Source: Muscardinus avellanarius (taxonomy: Eukaryota; Chordata; Mammalia; Rodentia; Gliridae). From it: 64,000 bases of DNA. Location of the stretch: positions 126,106,895 through 126,170,894 of the forward strand of contig OY726557.1 of assembly GCA_963383645.1 (NCBI GenBank). The letters are read 5' to 3'. The notes under the pieces are model-generated. The model saw nothing but the letters and a program-made list of their open reading frames with translations. It ran no database searches and was not told where the DNA came from. Shown in pieces: positions 1 to 10,426 of this stretch (positions are counted from its first letter, which is position 1; the number at the start of each line of letters is the position of its first letter). The position numbers and the translations under genes were made by a program.

Positions 1-352
1 TCCCTGCAGCGTGTGCTGAGCTCAGCCACTGGGAGCTTTAGATGCTCCCTGCGCCGAGAAATCCCGCCTGGCTGTTCCGCAGCAGCTCACCTCGGCTTGC
101 TGTAGCCGTCCGATGAACTCGCCGCTGCTGCTGGCAGTAAAGCGCTGCTGCCGCATCCTCGGGTGTGAGGCCAGTGTATCTCCTCTGTGGCTCTGTTCTC
201 AGTCCGCTTTCTCTCTGGAGCCTGGTGATTTTTTTGTTTCTCTGGTGATGGTGTTTTCTGGCTATGAAAGGCGCTGATTTTGTGGTAATGGAGATTGGTT
301 GTTAGCGGGGCTCTTAAGCCCCGCTTTTCTCGGTCGCCATCTTCCCGGAAGT
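1..352 (-). mobile_element. L1 5' end, antisense, continues off the left edge
   Basis: The text ending in a CTCGGTCGCCATCTTCCCGG block matches, in the same orientation, the ends of the antisense L1s near 45850, 57910 and 60685. Read on the minus strand it is an L1 5'UTR start, with an AAGATGGCGAC motif resembling a YY1 site as in other mammalian L1 promoters. Only the first 350 or so bases of the element are in the window. Its 5' terminus lies within a few bases of the outer edge of the palindrome's left arm. Confidence 0.8.
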
Positions 353-355
353 CCT

Positions 356-1378
356 GGTATTTAGATTTCTATCTTAACCACCACAGCGTAGTTCCGGGCC
401 CTAACTCTTCAGAGGTCTTCTTCAGGAATGTAAGTTTGTGTAATGACATGCATGTTCTCCAGCCAGCATGTTCTCCAGCATGCACTGACCCCCACACTGT
501 GCTGTTTCCCGCTCCCTCTGTAGCCTGCCTTTAGCCAACACATTCGACATTGGCAATACTGCCCCCTGGTGGGCAGGTGCTGGCCCTACCCGGGGGCCAG
601 TAGCAGCCCTTGGTGCAGTTGGAATGTGGAATAAAATAAGTGGTGCACGGAGTATTTTTTTTTCCTGAAAACAGGGAGGTAAGTAAGTATGTTTTAAATC
701 TATGCTTCAGCTCCGTACCTAGGCAGAGAATTTTTCCTTTCTTAGAGAGTATGAAACTGAATATGTTAATTCTGCTACTAGGTATCTGGTAAAATGCTCA
801 TTTGAGAGATGCTGAGGGACTGGCATGGCCTGCTTAGAAACCATGGACAGTGTGTAACCCAAATGCCAGAGGCCGGCACTCTCCACTGTGTTTCTGCCTT
901 GGGGCAGCCACCACCCACACTTGAGTGGTGTGACCCAAGAGCAAGCCAAACTATTCTCTCCAGGTTCTCGGTCAGTGCTTCCTTTAAATTACCTTGAAGG
1001 GGCTTGAGTGGGGGGTGGAGGGTGGGGTGGGGTGGGTATTGGAGATGAAAACCAGGTTCTTCGGTCTGGGCGAGTAGGGCATCGAGTCATGCTCTGCCTG
1101 GATGGAGGGACAAAGCGGTGGTGCAGGTTGGACGGCTGCCCTCCGGAGCTTCTTGGAGGGAAGATCCCGGGTGTCCCCCGCCATGCCTTATCCCATGGTG
1201 GGATGTGCATCCACTGGCCCTCGGGAGAAAATCGGTGGGCCGGGTCGGCCAGAGGACCGGTGGGCACGCTGTTTGGCTGAGCAAGTCCGGAGCACGTGAC
1301 GCAGGCACAAAGGCCCCAAGGCCGCTCCCCCACCCAGCCACCTGAGCGCTGTCTCCTCTGCTGCCCGGTCCCCAGCAG
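356..1378. other. Unassigned arm sequence upstream of the PRDM4 pseudogene
   Basis: No gene recognised. It includes a GC-rich stretch (about 1000-1370) with overlapping open frames on both strands that look like composition artefacts. The last 50 or so bases before the PRDM4 start could be PRDM4 5'UTR, so the pseudogene may begin upstream of its start codon. Confidence 0.5.
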
Positions 1379-2622
1379 ATGCATCACAGGATCAATGAAA
1401 TGAACCTGAGTCTGTGGGGATGGAGCAGCTGACTTCATCTTCTGTAAGCAATGCTTTGCCTGTCTCTGGTCGGAAACGGGTTGGCTGGGACCTGGGGTTG
1501 GCTGCCTCACCCCCTCACAGTGCCATCCCTGCCCCAGGCCTCCCCGTGGCGATTCCAAACCTGGGCCCATCCCTGAGCTCTCTGCCTTCTGCTTTGTCTC
1601 TGATGCTCCCAATGGGTATTGGGGACCGAAGGGTGATGTGGTGGTTGCCTGAAAGAAACTACACCCTACCTCCACCACCGTACCCTCACCTGGAGAGCAG
1701 CTACTTCAGAACCATTCTGCCTGGCATTTTATCTTATTTAGCTGACAGACCACATCCTCAGTACATCCACCCCAACTCTATAAATGTTGATGGGAATATG
1801 GCATTATCTACTGCCAACAACCCTTCAGGAATAGATCCTTATCAGTCCAATGGAAATGTTGGATTAGAACCAGGCATTGTTTCAATTGACTCTCATTCTG
1901 TGCACACACGTGGTGCCCAAAGTCTTCATCCTAGTGATGGCCATGAGGTGGCTTTGGACACAATGATCACTACGGAGAGTGTCTCTAGGGTTACCAGCCC
2001 AATCTCTACAGATGGACTGGCAGAGGCGCTTACAATGGACAGTGTTGCCGGCAAACATTCCCAGACCCCAAATGGCTCCAGAAGTCATGAACTTCTTTCT
2101 GTGGATTCTGTGACCAATAACCTTACGGCGGACACTGTAGGTCATGGTGGTGTGATACCCACTCATGGGAATGGCCCGGAGCTCCCTGTGGTCATGTTGG
2201 GTCAATGGAATGTGTGACAGTGCTCTCAGTGACTCCATCCACACTGTGGCCATGAGCACAAATTCTGTAAGCGCGGCACTTTCTACCTCACACAACCTCG
2301 CCTCCCTAGCGTCTGCTTCCCTCATGAAGTCGGCCTCAGTCTAGAACCTGTGGCTGTCTCCTCTATCACCCAGGAGGTTGCTATGGGGATAGGTCATGTA
2401 GATGTGTCTTCAGATGGTCTTTATTTTGTACCACCTTCACTGCAAATGGAAGACTCCAATTCAAACAAAGAAAGCATGGCAACTTTGTTTACAATGTGTG
2501 TGTGGACTGGAGAAACCATTCCTGTGCAGACTTACTTTGGGCCTCTAATTGGGCAGCAGAATCACTCCATGGAAGTAGCAGAATGGACAGACAAGGTTGT
2601 TAACCATATCTGGAAGATACAT
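1379..2622 (+). pseudogene. PRDM4: PRDM4 processed pseudogene, left-arm copy
   Basis: An intronless run whose translation follows the N-terminal half of PRDM4 (a PR/SET-domain zinc-finger transcription regulator) through [42 protein letters not shown] and SINVDGN to the start of the PR/SET domain (TGETIPVQTYFGPLIGQQ, EWTDKVVNHIWKI). Lack of introns over several exons' worth of coding sequence indicates a retrocopy. It is broken: a one-base loss soon after the start codon, further frame loss after about 2190, a stop near 2343, an in-frame loss of about 50 codons just before the PR/SET domain (ATLFT runs directly into VWTGET), and an abrupt end inside PR/SET. The rest of PR/SET and all C-terminal zinc fingers are missing. 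Not expected to make a functional protein. Confidence 0.9.
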
Positions 2623-3779
2623 AGTGCGAGAATAAATTTCTCATATGTAAGTCACCCAGCCCATGTCTTTTGTCACAGCTGACCTAGCAAACTGATACAA
2701 AGTACTGCCACAGAGGTTTGAATCACACCATTTAAGGAGCCTGCTCCTTTAGGACCGAGGTTGTTCTCAAACTTTGCTGCCCGCTAACAATCCCCTGCTG
2801 CGGGAAGAGTTCAGAGTTGGGTTCTGCCCTTCTTGGAAGAGGGAGACATGAGAGTACTCAGGGTGAGTCTTTTGGGGAAACACAGGAGAATTGGCAGGAT
2901 TGACTCAGCACTCTGAATCTGAGCGTTTGTGCCTCCGTCTGGGTTTGGTGTGGGTTTAGGTTCTCTCCCAATCCTCCTGGCAGCACCTAAAGGCCTGCTA
3001 GAAGACAATGATTTGTGCCTAGGAGTTTGCATCCAGAGAGGCACTTGGAGACTCCCAGAAAACCCCCCAAAGAAGCATAGCTCCCTTACCATCTACACCT
3101 TCCTCTGAGTGTTTGGTCTTCAGTGAGGCTTGGTTGAAGGTCCAGCTCTCGGCCTCTTGCAGTGACCCAGAGCTCAGCTAATCTAGCTGCCCACCCACCT
3201 GAGAACAACCAGTCTGTTCTCAACCACTGTTCCCAACTTCAAAGGCCATCTAGAAGAAACTGTCCCCGGCCCCCTGTCCACTCCAACGTGTCAGCCAAAT
3301 CTAAACCGTGGTGGCAGTTGACCTTTATCAGGCCACTTCTGTTGCCACCGCTGCTGCCCGTTCTCTTCCTTCCCACGCCAGAGCATCACCTGACGCCCCG
3401 GACCACTGCCCTCCTGGACATGAGCTCTGAGATTGGCTCTATTGACTGAAGCAATGAACCATATTTTGGCGAGGATGTTTGTGTGGCTCTTGAGAATCCC
3501 CAATATCAAGCTTCCCCTTATCTTAGATCAGTTATTCCCTGGGGCTTTGGCATTGAAGGGCCCAGAGTCACATATGCCTCCAGTGGGAAATACAAATAAT
3601 GGATCTCATAAAGTTTTGCTGCACGGGATCCTCCTTTTCCCAGGCCAACATTATAACAAGTCTGTGTCAACTTCATTGGACACAACTACTCTTATAGGCA
3701 TTCTATAAAGGTTTTCAAGGCAGGAGAGAAAAGGCAGAAATCATGCTAGGGAGCTTGTCTCATTTTGCATCTGCAGCTT
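2623..3779. other. Unassigned; possible old retrocopy at 3162-3640
   Basis: About 2623-2700 resembles the 3' part of an old LTR or DNA repeat. From 3162 a + frame of 95 codons ends at a stop, and readable protein-like sequence seems to continue past it (PYFGEDVCVALENPQYQASP). This pattern fits a decayed retrocopy, but I do not recognise the parent. The same sequence is in the right arm near 21180-21655 (minus). Confidence 0.3.
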
Positions 3780-4215
3780 CCGCAAAGGCTCATGTTTTGA
3801 AGGCGAGGTCCTTGACGCATGAGTGTTTTAAGGTAGTGATTTTTGGAAGTGATTGGATCATAAGGGCTCTGACCCCATCAACGGGTTAATCCATTGGGGA
3901 TTCTGTAGCTGAATGGACAGTCGGGAGCTGGTGGAACTGTAGAAAGTGGGACATCGATGAAGGGAGTGGTTCCTTGGGGGCGTCCCCTTGGAAAACATAT
4001 CTTCTCCTCAGCCCCCCTTTTCCCCTCTCTTCCGCTCTCTCTCCTTCCTTGATGCAGTGAGCTGAGCAACTTCCTTTTGCCACACCCTTCCTCTGTAATG
4101 TTTCTACCTGCAGTCAGTCAAACATGGACCAATAGCCTCTGAAACTGTGAGCTGAAATAAATCTTTCCCCTTTTGAGGTGATTTGTCACAGTGAGGAGAA
4201 GTTGACTACCACGAA
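3780..4215 (+). mobile_element. Old LTR fragment, MaLR (MLT1/MST-like)
   Basis: The phrase order 'gtgattggatcataagggctctgacccc' ... 'gttaatccatt' ... 'actgtgagctgaaataaatc' is that of mammalian ERVL-MaLR LTRs, including the AATAAA near the 3' end. Class inferred from recalled consensus, not alignment. Confidence 0.55.
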
Positions 4216-5325
4216 CGTATAACACCCAAGTCCTCTGCATCACCGTAGTCATTGCTATTTGGGGCCTTCACCATGTTCAGTGAGTTAAGCCACTATGCCA
4301 GGTCTATGTTGGAGACGTGACTTGGCATCCCTACTGGATCCTACATTTGCAGTCCATTCTTCTGTTACCTGGCTGGCACAGTCACTTGGCCTGGTCCCTG
4401 AGAAGACATGGGTTAGCATCTCCTTCTGCATTTATATTGTGGTGACATTTTAGGTGAGTCTTGTTTCTTTGTGTAAAGTAGACATCAAGCCATATGGCTT
4501 GTCTGCCCAAAAAAGAGTTTACACATATAATACAATGGTGCCTCCCATGGTGACTTTGAGGCTGTCCAGGCCTAGAAAGTTGGGCAATCAATTAAGAGGA
4601 CAGTAAACACGGCTTGGTCAGGGAGTCAATATTGGTCGGCTGTGCAGGTGGAGACGGAGGGCCAAGATTTTCAGGGTGGGATCCAGGCAAGCCGAGAGAA
4701 CTCAGGTCTGAGGCAAGTCTAAGTGTCAGGGTCCATTCCCCTTGCAGGGCTGGAAGCAAAGCAGGTAGATGTTGCTGGGGATGTGACCTGGAGAGCCAGC
4801 GTGGGGCTCTGAGAGAGCCAGGTTGTACAGCCCTTCTCAACCTTCTCTCCAACTGGTCGGAACTTGGTGGTTCCACTCTTCCCTGCTCTTGCTGAATGCA
4901 GGCCACTTTCTTCTGAGGAGTTTTGTTTTTATTTATTTGATTTGATTTGTGTTTTTAAATTTTATTTTCCCATGCTTCCCTAGAAGTACAAAGCAAACAA
5001 CACCTCGGGCTGTTACAAAGGGGCCTAATATGGTCTCAGCTTACCTAAGCATGAGGATGATGTGAAGGATTGTACTTGAGTGTTTCATGTGTCAGGCTCT
5101 GGGAATGAGTCTAGTCAGATAAGTGGGATTCGCACTCACTCTTTCTACCTCAGGAAACTTCCATTTCTATGGCCTTTCTAGTCTGTTGTGACTGATAAGT
5201 CCAAACTGAAGGCCAGAAGTACTGTTATTAAGGGATGAATTAGGGATGGTCTATGTGAAGACTTTTGCCCTACTCCCTTCTACTTCGAGATCACCTATAT
5301 GCAATCAAACAATCATACCATTCTT

Positions 5326-5330
<5 letters not shown>
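4216..5330. other. Unassigned arm sequence
   Basis: No gene or clear repeat recognised. Open frames at 4592-4906 and 4614-4895 overlap on opposite strands and show no family resemblance. Confidence 0.5.

Positions 5331-5384
<54 letters not shown>
5331..5384 (+). repeat. (GT)n microsatellite
   Basis: Uninterrupted GT dinucleotides. The right-arm tract at about 19434-19486 differs by about one repeat, which accounts for the 2-base shift in arm register. Confidence 0.95.
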
Positions 5385-5385
<1 letters not shown>

Positions 5386-5448
5386 GGGGAGGGCCTGGGT
5401 ATTGATCTGAGAGGCATTTTCCCTCTAAACTAAATTTTTAGGTTTTTG

Positions 5449-5655
5449 GTTTTTTTCAGTACTGGAGATAGAAGCCAGGCACATTCTACCTCCGATCCAC
5501 AGCCTCAGCCATATTTTACTCTTTATTTTGAAACAGGGTCTCACTGAGTTGCGAAGGGCCTCAACTAAGTAGCTGAGGCTGCCTGTGTGCCGCTATCCTC
5601 TGGCATTAGCTTCCCAAATACTGGGATTACAAGCGTGTACTGCCGCGCCCAGCTT
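5449..5655 (-). mobile_element. B1-dID-type SINE, antisense
   Basis: Reads antisense from the ID-like tail (TACTGGAGATAGAAGCC) through TTTGAAACAGGGTCTCACTGAG to the B1 head (TGGGATTACAAGCGTG). Confidence 0.85.
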
Positions 5656-5659
5656 CCTT

Positions 5660-5830
5660 AGTATTTTTTTCTTTTTAGCTCTGAAAAAAAGGGTCTTGCT
5701 AGGTTGCTATGAGTCTTGCAAAGTTGCTGCGTCTGCCCTTGAACCTGGGATCATCCTGTCTCAGCCTCCCAAATACTGTGCTTATAGGTTCTGTGCCACC
5801 AGCCCTGCCACGCACCCATCTTTGCATCAG
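5660..5830 (-). mobile_element. B1-dID-type SINE fragment, antisense
   Basis: B1 half, antisense: AGGGTCTTGCTAGGTTGC through ATCATCCTGTCTCAGCCTCC. Lies immediately beside the preceding SINE. Confidence 0.75.
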
Positions 5831-6574
5831 ATAGTTCTCATGGGCTGATACCGCAGGGCATAATTCTAGACCCCAGGAAGAAATCAGCAGCTGCAACACC
5901 AGAGACTCTGGCACTCAAACCCGCTTCCTCCTGTGAGGAGTGAGAAGCAAAATACACACAAATAAGAAGCTAGAGGAGCACAGAGGGCACATTCTCCTGA
6001 AGAAACATCGAGTAGGAAAGGCGCAAGCAAGGTGTGGTCAGGGAGTCTGGCTGCTCTTCTGTGTACATACTGGTCACACTTGGCTGAGAAGGTAGCATCT
6101 CCTGCATAAGTTGGAGCCAATGCGAAAGCTCCTCTAGCCTGGTCCTTCCTACATGCGCTTTCCAGGGACCAATCCCATACACCTCCCTTCTTGACCCCAT
6201 AGCGTCTGTGCTAGTCACACCTACCACCACCACTATGGTCTTTGTCTCTGTTGGAAGAAAATGCATTAAGCTCACTCCAGCTTAATCATATCTGAAAGCA
6301 TGTCATGCAGAGGTGAAGTTAGATACATTCCAGGTAGCCCCACAGAGAGAAACAGAACCACAGTGAAGAGGAGAGAGATTCTGCATCAGCCTGAACTGGC
6401 ATCTTAGGACAGATGTGATGGGGTGTCTGTTGGCCAAGCTCCAAGTAGCTGGAGGAATGCAGACATAGACAAGATGTACCCTGTTTTGGCAATGCTGTAG
6501 AGAGGACTCAGGTGTTTTGATCCAAATTTACCATCGCGTAATTACCAGGGAATGCCTGAGGGCAGTTGATGGGA
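5831..6574. other. Upstream flank of the left PATE-like gene
   Basis: Non-repetitive by eye. No conserved coding frame recognised. Proximal promoter elements would be expected here. Confidence 0.4.
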
Positions 6575-6584
6575 ATAAATAAAG
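6575..6584 (+). promoter_or_regulatory. Possible TATA-like box of the left PATE-like gene
   Basis: ATAAATAAAG lies 30 bases before the chosen start codon. If used, the 5'UTR would be very short. The same box is in the right arm near 18235-18244 (minus). Suggestive only. Confidence 0.3.
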
Positions 6585-6613
6585 CTGGAGCCTCCCACTG
6601 GGACCTTCCAAGA

Positions 6614-7752
6614 ATGGGTTCCAGGCTGTATCGACTGCTTCTGCTGGGTGTCTTCATGCTCCTCATGGATGAAGGTAGGGGCCTGAAGTGGGAGGCAAGG
6701 GTGTGCGATGAAAGAAGGTCCAGAGGAAGGAAGAGGTCTCTGCACTGGGCTTTTGGGGCTGCTGCATAATGACCTAAGGATAATTATTTTCCTTCTTTCC
6801 TTCACAGGAGACAGAGTCCTGACGTCAAAATGTATGGTAATTTTGTTTGCAGGTCTTGAGTAAATAATGCTATAATGCGAGGGGATGTTCTTGAGTTCTA
6901 TATGCACTGTTCCTCGAGCCTCCTAACTCACTATTCCAGTGACTCCTTTCTTCCCCCATTCTGGAAATGGGTCCTTAAATTGGGGGAGCAGATGGGTCAT
7001 AGCTTCATTCACAGAGGGACTAAAGACCCCCAACAGGCCTGAGCAGTGGTGGGGAAAGGCAGTGCCAGCTTCCCTCTCGTGAGGCTTGCACCATCCTGGA
7101 TTCTGAAGCTGAATCTCTTTGCCTACAGCTCTTCTTTTAAGCCTTCTCTTTTTCTTTAGGGTTTCGATATTGCCATGAGTGTAAATTTTATAATGGATAC
7201 ACATGTGCGGGTGGCATGAAAAGTTGCTGGAAGTTTAATTTGTTTCAAAACAGGAGTTGTACAACAGATGTCTATTTTTACTATGATATCATATCAGGTA
7301 ATTTTAGTATTAAAGAGATTTGCTAACTATCACCAAGTGTGTCCACATGCTCCAGAGTTAAGTTGTCCCTTAAGATAGTCTGGAATCCTGAAAGAGGGTG
7401 GGGTGACATGTTCTCCGGACTCATCCCTGGGTGTGGGGATTGTGTGAACAGCCAATGATTTTAGAGATGTGGCAAGAGCCTTGGGACTCATGCTAGTCTC
7501 CAGAAAGCTGGTGAAATTCTGCAGAAAAGAATTGCAGGAAGGTGGTGAGGTGAAGCAAGGTTATCTTACTTGCCTTTTTTTTTTTTTTTTTTTTTAGGGA
7601 GATATCTGTTTCGTTATATTCAACTCTCATGTAGGCCATGTATTAAGGGACAGTTCCAGATATACCATGACACTCTGAGAGAAACGGACTGCTGCATTAA
7701 TGACAACAGATGTAATACAGGCAATAATACTTTAGATATGATGTTAAATTAA
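6614..7752 (+). CDS. PATE-family secreted three-finger (Ly6/uPAR) protein, left-arm gene, 3 exons
   Basis: Predicted exons 6614-6674, 7160-7297 and 7598-7752 splice to 117 codons plus stop, with GT/AG borders and phase-1 introns. Exon 1 encodes a hydrophobic signal peptide (MGSRLYRLLLLGVFMLLMD); the start has a good Kozak context (A at -3, G at +4). Exon 2 starts FRYCHECKFYNGYTC, and exon 3 ends with a CC-x5-CN signature. The mature part has ten cysteines in Ly6/uPAR order. Spacing and exon layout fit the PATE cluster (PATE1-4), whose products are small secreted proteins of epididymis, prostate and testis that bind sperm. An AATAAA follows the stop within 6 bases. The long T-run before the exon 3 acceptor is a strong polypyrimidine tract. 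The frame is open throughout, so it may be functional. Which PATE member it is cannot be decided by eye. An upstream in-frame ATG at 6566 is less likely because it would bury the signal peptide. Confidence 0.8.
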
Positions 7753-7757
7753 ATGAT

Positions 7758-7763
7758 AATAAA
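7758..7763 (+). terminator. Polyadenylation signal, left PATE-like gene
   Basis: AATAAA just downstream of the stop codon, implying a very short 3'UTR. Confidence 0.6.
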
Positions 7764-9412
7764 GGAAGATGAAGAACATTAAAATACTTAAGATCTAAAA
7801 ACCATGTCTCCATTCATCTTGGCTCTTTCCTTACCAGCTAGCAACATCATTGTGCATCAGTCCCCAAACCTAGACTCCAGTCTCCTTTCTATTCCAATAG
7901 GTCTATCTACAGAGGCTCAATCTTTCCCAAGCCCATGCTTGGATTAACAGGAAAGGGGAAGCCATAGGCATAGAAACCTCCACTCTGCCTTTTCACAGAA
8001 TTTCTGGGTTTTTGCTACCTAATGCCTCCAGACAGTTTACTTGCCCTTAAGTTCTGACACTGAACCTGGGTTAAGGACAAAATTCCAAAGTCTCTTGCAA
8101 AGGCATTAAAGTGATTTAACAGACCCAGAGACTATGGCAGGAGATACCTAGTAAGTCTGAACTGCGAGATCCACTGCAACACTGCAAAAGCTGCAGGCGC
8201 CACCACGGCCGTGGTCCCAAATGGGCTACTGGCATGGCAGCCCCAAGAATTTTGGAACAAAAAACCCAAGAGCTTGAAAGGTGCCATTGAGATCCAACAT
8301 CTTAAGCTGCGAGCTCACCCGAGCCCCTTAGCCGCACCATTTATCCCTCAGAGGTTGCACACGCAGAGGCATAGGGAAACCTTCAGCGATAAGTGTGTGT
8401 GCACAGAAATGCAGCAGGATCCAGAGAAGTAGTCAGCCCACCAGAACCCAGACTGGGTTACCAGGTAACAGAATGAGCTAGATGAACCACAGGACCTGGT
8501 GTGCACCCACTGAGTTCCACCGGACACGGTGAGAACTGTGTGTGATAATTGTGTGCCAAGGGACCAAGGAGGCACAGGAAAGGTGCTTATGGAGCGATAC
8601 CTGCAGAGGGCCACAAGGGGTCGCTCGTAGCAAATAAGAGTTTGGAATATACTCCAGAAGCTATCACAGTGATCAGACATTCAGAAATTACACTGACCTG
8701 CCTCATGTTCATAAAGTAGTAGGACTGTTTTTTTTTTCCCCATTTTTTATTTTGTTTTCAGTTTGGGTTTTTTTGTGGTTTATTGATTTTGGGGACTTAG
8801 TTTTTTCTTTTATTTGGGTTTCTTGCTTGTTTGGTTGATTCACTTTATTATCTTATATGGTTGCTAATTCATTTTATTTATTTCATTTGTATCCTGTTTT
8901 TTTTCTCTTTCTTAATTTTTTCCTCTCTTTTGGTTGTTTTTGTTTTGTTTCATTTTGTTGATGTTGTTGTTTATATTTGATGTGTAATAGTTAGGTTTTG
9001 TATCTTATTTTGTTATTTTACTCATATTTGTTTGCTCCCTCCTCCCCCCCACTTCCTCCTACAAAATTCTCCACTCCAGCCTAGCTACTATCTTCCCTCA
9101 AAACTTTCTCTTTGTCCCTTAACTGTATTTCTTTGTCTAATTCTCAAAGTTTATCACATCTCCATACTTAAATATTCTACTAACTACAAGAATCCTACTA
9201 TCTAACCTTCTCCCACTCTCAACCGGATATAACCTTATTATACTTAAATTCTTCCCCAACCTGATTATATCCTCTATCTTACCCAACTCCTGCACCCATC
9301 ACCCTAGCTACTCCACCATCACCCAATCCTCACCACTGTAAAAAGTACTGCTTACCTTCTGACTCCTAAATTATTACTACTAAGACTGGATTAAACATAA
9401 TTCCCACAAACA

Positions 9413-10385
9413 ATGGGAAGACATCAGAAAAACAGGCCTGAAAAGCTTGAAAATATGAGAAATAGGAATAGTGAGGAAATCACGAATACTGACCTATAAA
9501 AAAAAGCAAGAAGGGGAGTTCTGATTCTTGATCTACTATATGATGAAAGGATTTAAAATAAGCCTACAGGAGAGGAAAGACAAATTAGAAACACTAAGAA
9601 AGAATCAGAAAGAGGTCCGGAATGAAATGAAAGAGTCAATAAATGAAATGAAGACAGCAATAGAAAGAAATTCTGGATGATTAGATGAAATGGAAAGTAG
9701 AATATCACAGTTAGAAGACAGTTCATCCAAAACCGAAAACATAGTCAACAGCATACAGAAGCCATTACAGCAACAAAACCTAAACATCCAACAACTATGG
9801 GACAACATGAAGCATCCTAATTTACAGATAAAAGGCATTGAAGAAGGGACAGAGGTACAGATTAAGGGCATTCGTAATCTCTTCAGAGAAATAATCTCAG
9901 AGAATTTTCTAAACATGGAAAGAGACATGGCTCTTCATGTACAGGAGACATACAGAACACCATTAAGACAAGATCAAAGAAGGAACTCCCCATGCCACAT
10001 AATAGTCAAAATGACCAACATAGAGGCCAAGGAAGGAATCTTAAAAGCAGTGAGAACAAAAGGACGGGTGACATATAGGGGAAAAACAATAAAAATCACC
10101 CCAGACTATACAACACAAGTCATGAATGCCAGGAGAGACTGGTATGATGTGATCCAGACCCTGGAAGAAAATAACTTCCAGCCAAAACTGCTATACCCAG
10201 CAAAACTATTATTCAAAATTGATGGAGAAACAAAAGTGTTTCAAAACAAACAGAATCTCAAAAAATTCATGAATTCAAAGCCAACACTAGAGAAAATATT
10301 TAAAGAAATAAACCATAAAAAGAAAAAAGAAGCAGACTTCAGAACCAGGGAAGAGAGGAAGGCAATCAGTGGGGCGTCTAATTAA
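9413..10385 (+). pseudogene. L1 ORF1 (nucleic-acid-binding protein), broken
   Basis: Begins MGRHQKNRPEKLENM, meets a stop about 30 codons in, then is open over 9690-10385 with a coiled-coil-type N-terminus and the RRM/C-terminal region (KLLFKIDGETKVFQ, KIFKEINHKKKKEADF). In an active element this would be the RNA chaperone of the L1 RNP. Stops make it inactive. Confidence 0.8.
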
Positions 10386-10426
10386 AGAAGAAATAAGAGG
10401 CTACCAAGCAGAAGACAGAACACAAA

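Larger units (their letters stand above)
356..8119 (+). repeat. Left arm of a large inverted repeat (palindrome)
   Basis: Reverse complement of 16660-24468. Paired positions sum to 24817 in the outer part and 24819 inside the GT repeat, so there is almost no indel difference over several kb. For example, the 267-codon open frame at 1414-2217 recurs with no residue change at 22600-23403 on the other strand. Similarity is lost outside 356, where an L1 5' end abuts, and inside about 8119, where an L1 begins. Between roughly 7110 and 7785 the arms are only moderately similar. Confidence 0.95.

Noticed and set aside
989..1678. 229-codon minus-strand open frame
   Set aside because: It overlaps the PRDM4 retrocopy antisense in GC-rich DNA and has no recognisable domain.
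1414..2217. 267-codon open frame as a functional gene
   Set aside because: It is the PRDM4 retrocopy, with a frameshift before it, frame loss and a stop after it, and no DNA-binding domain.
6808..6836. 29-base candidate exon between exon 1 and exon 2 of the PATE-like gene
   Set aside because: It has AG and GT borders, but including it leaves phase 0 and puts exon 2 in a frame with an early stop. Direct exon 1 to exon 2 splicing keeps the cysteine-rich frame.
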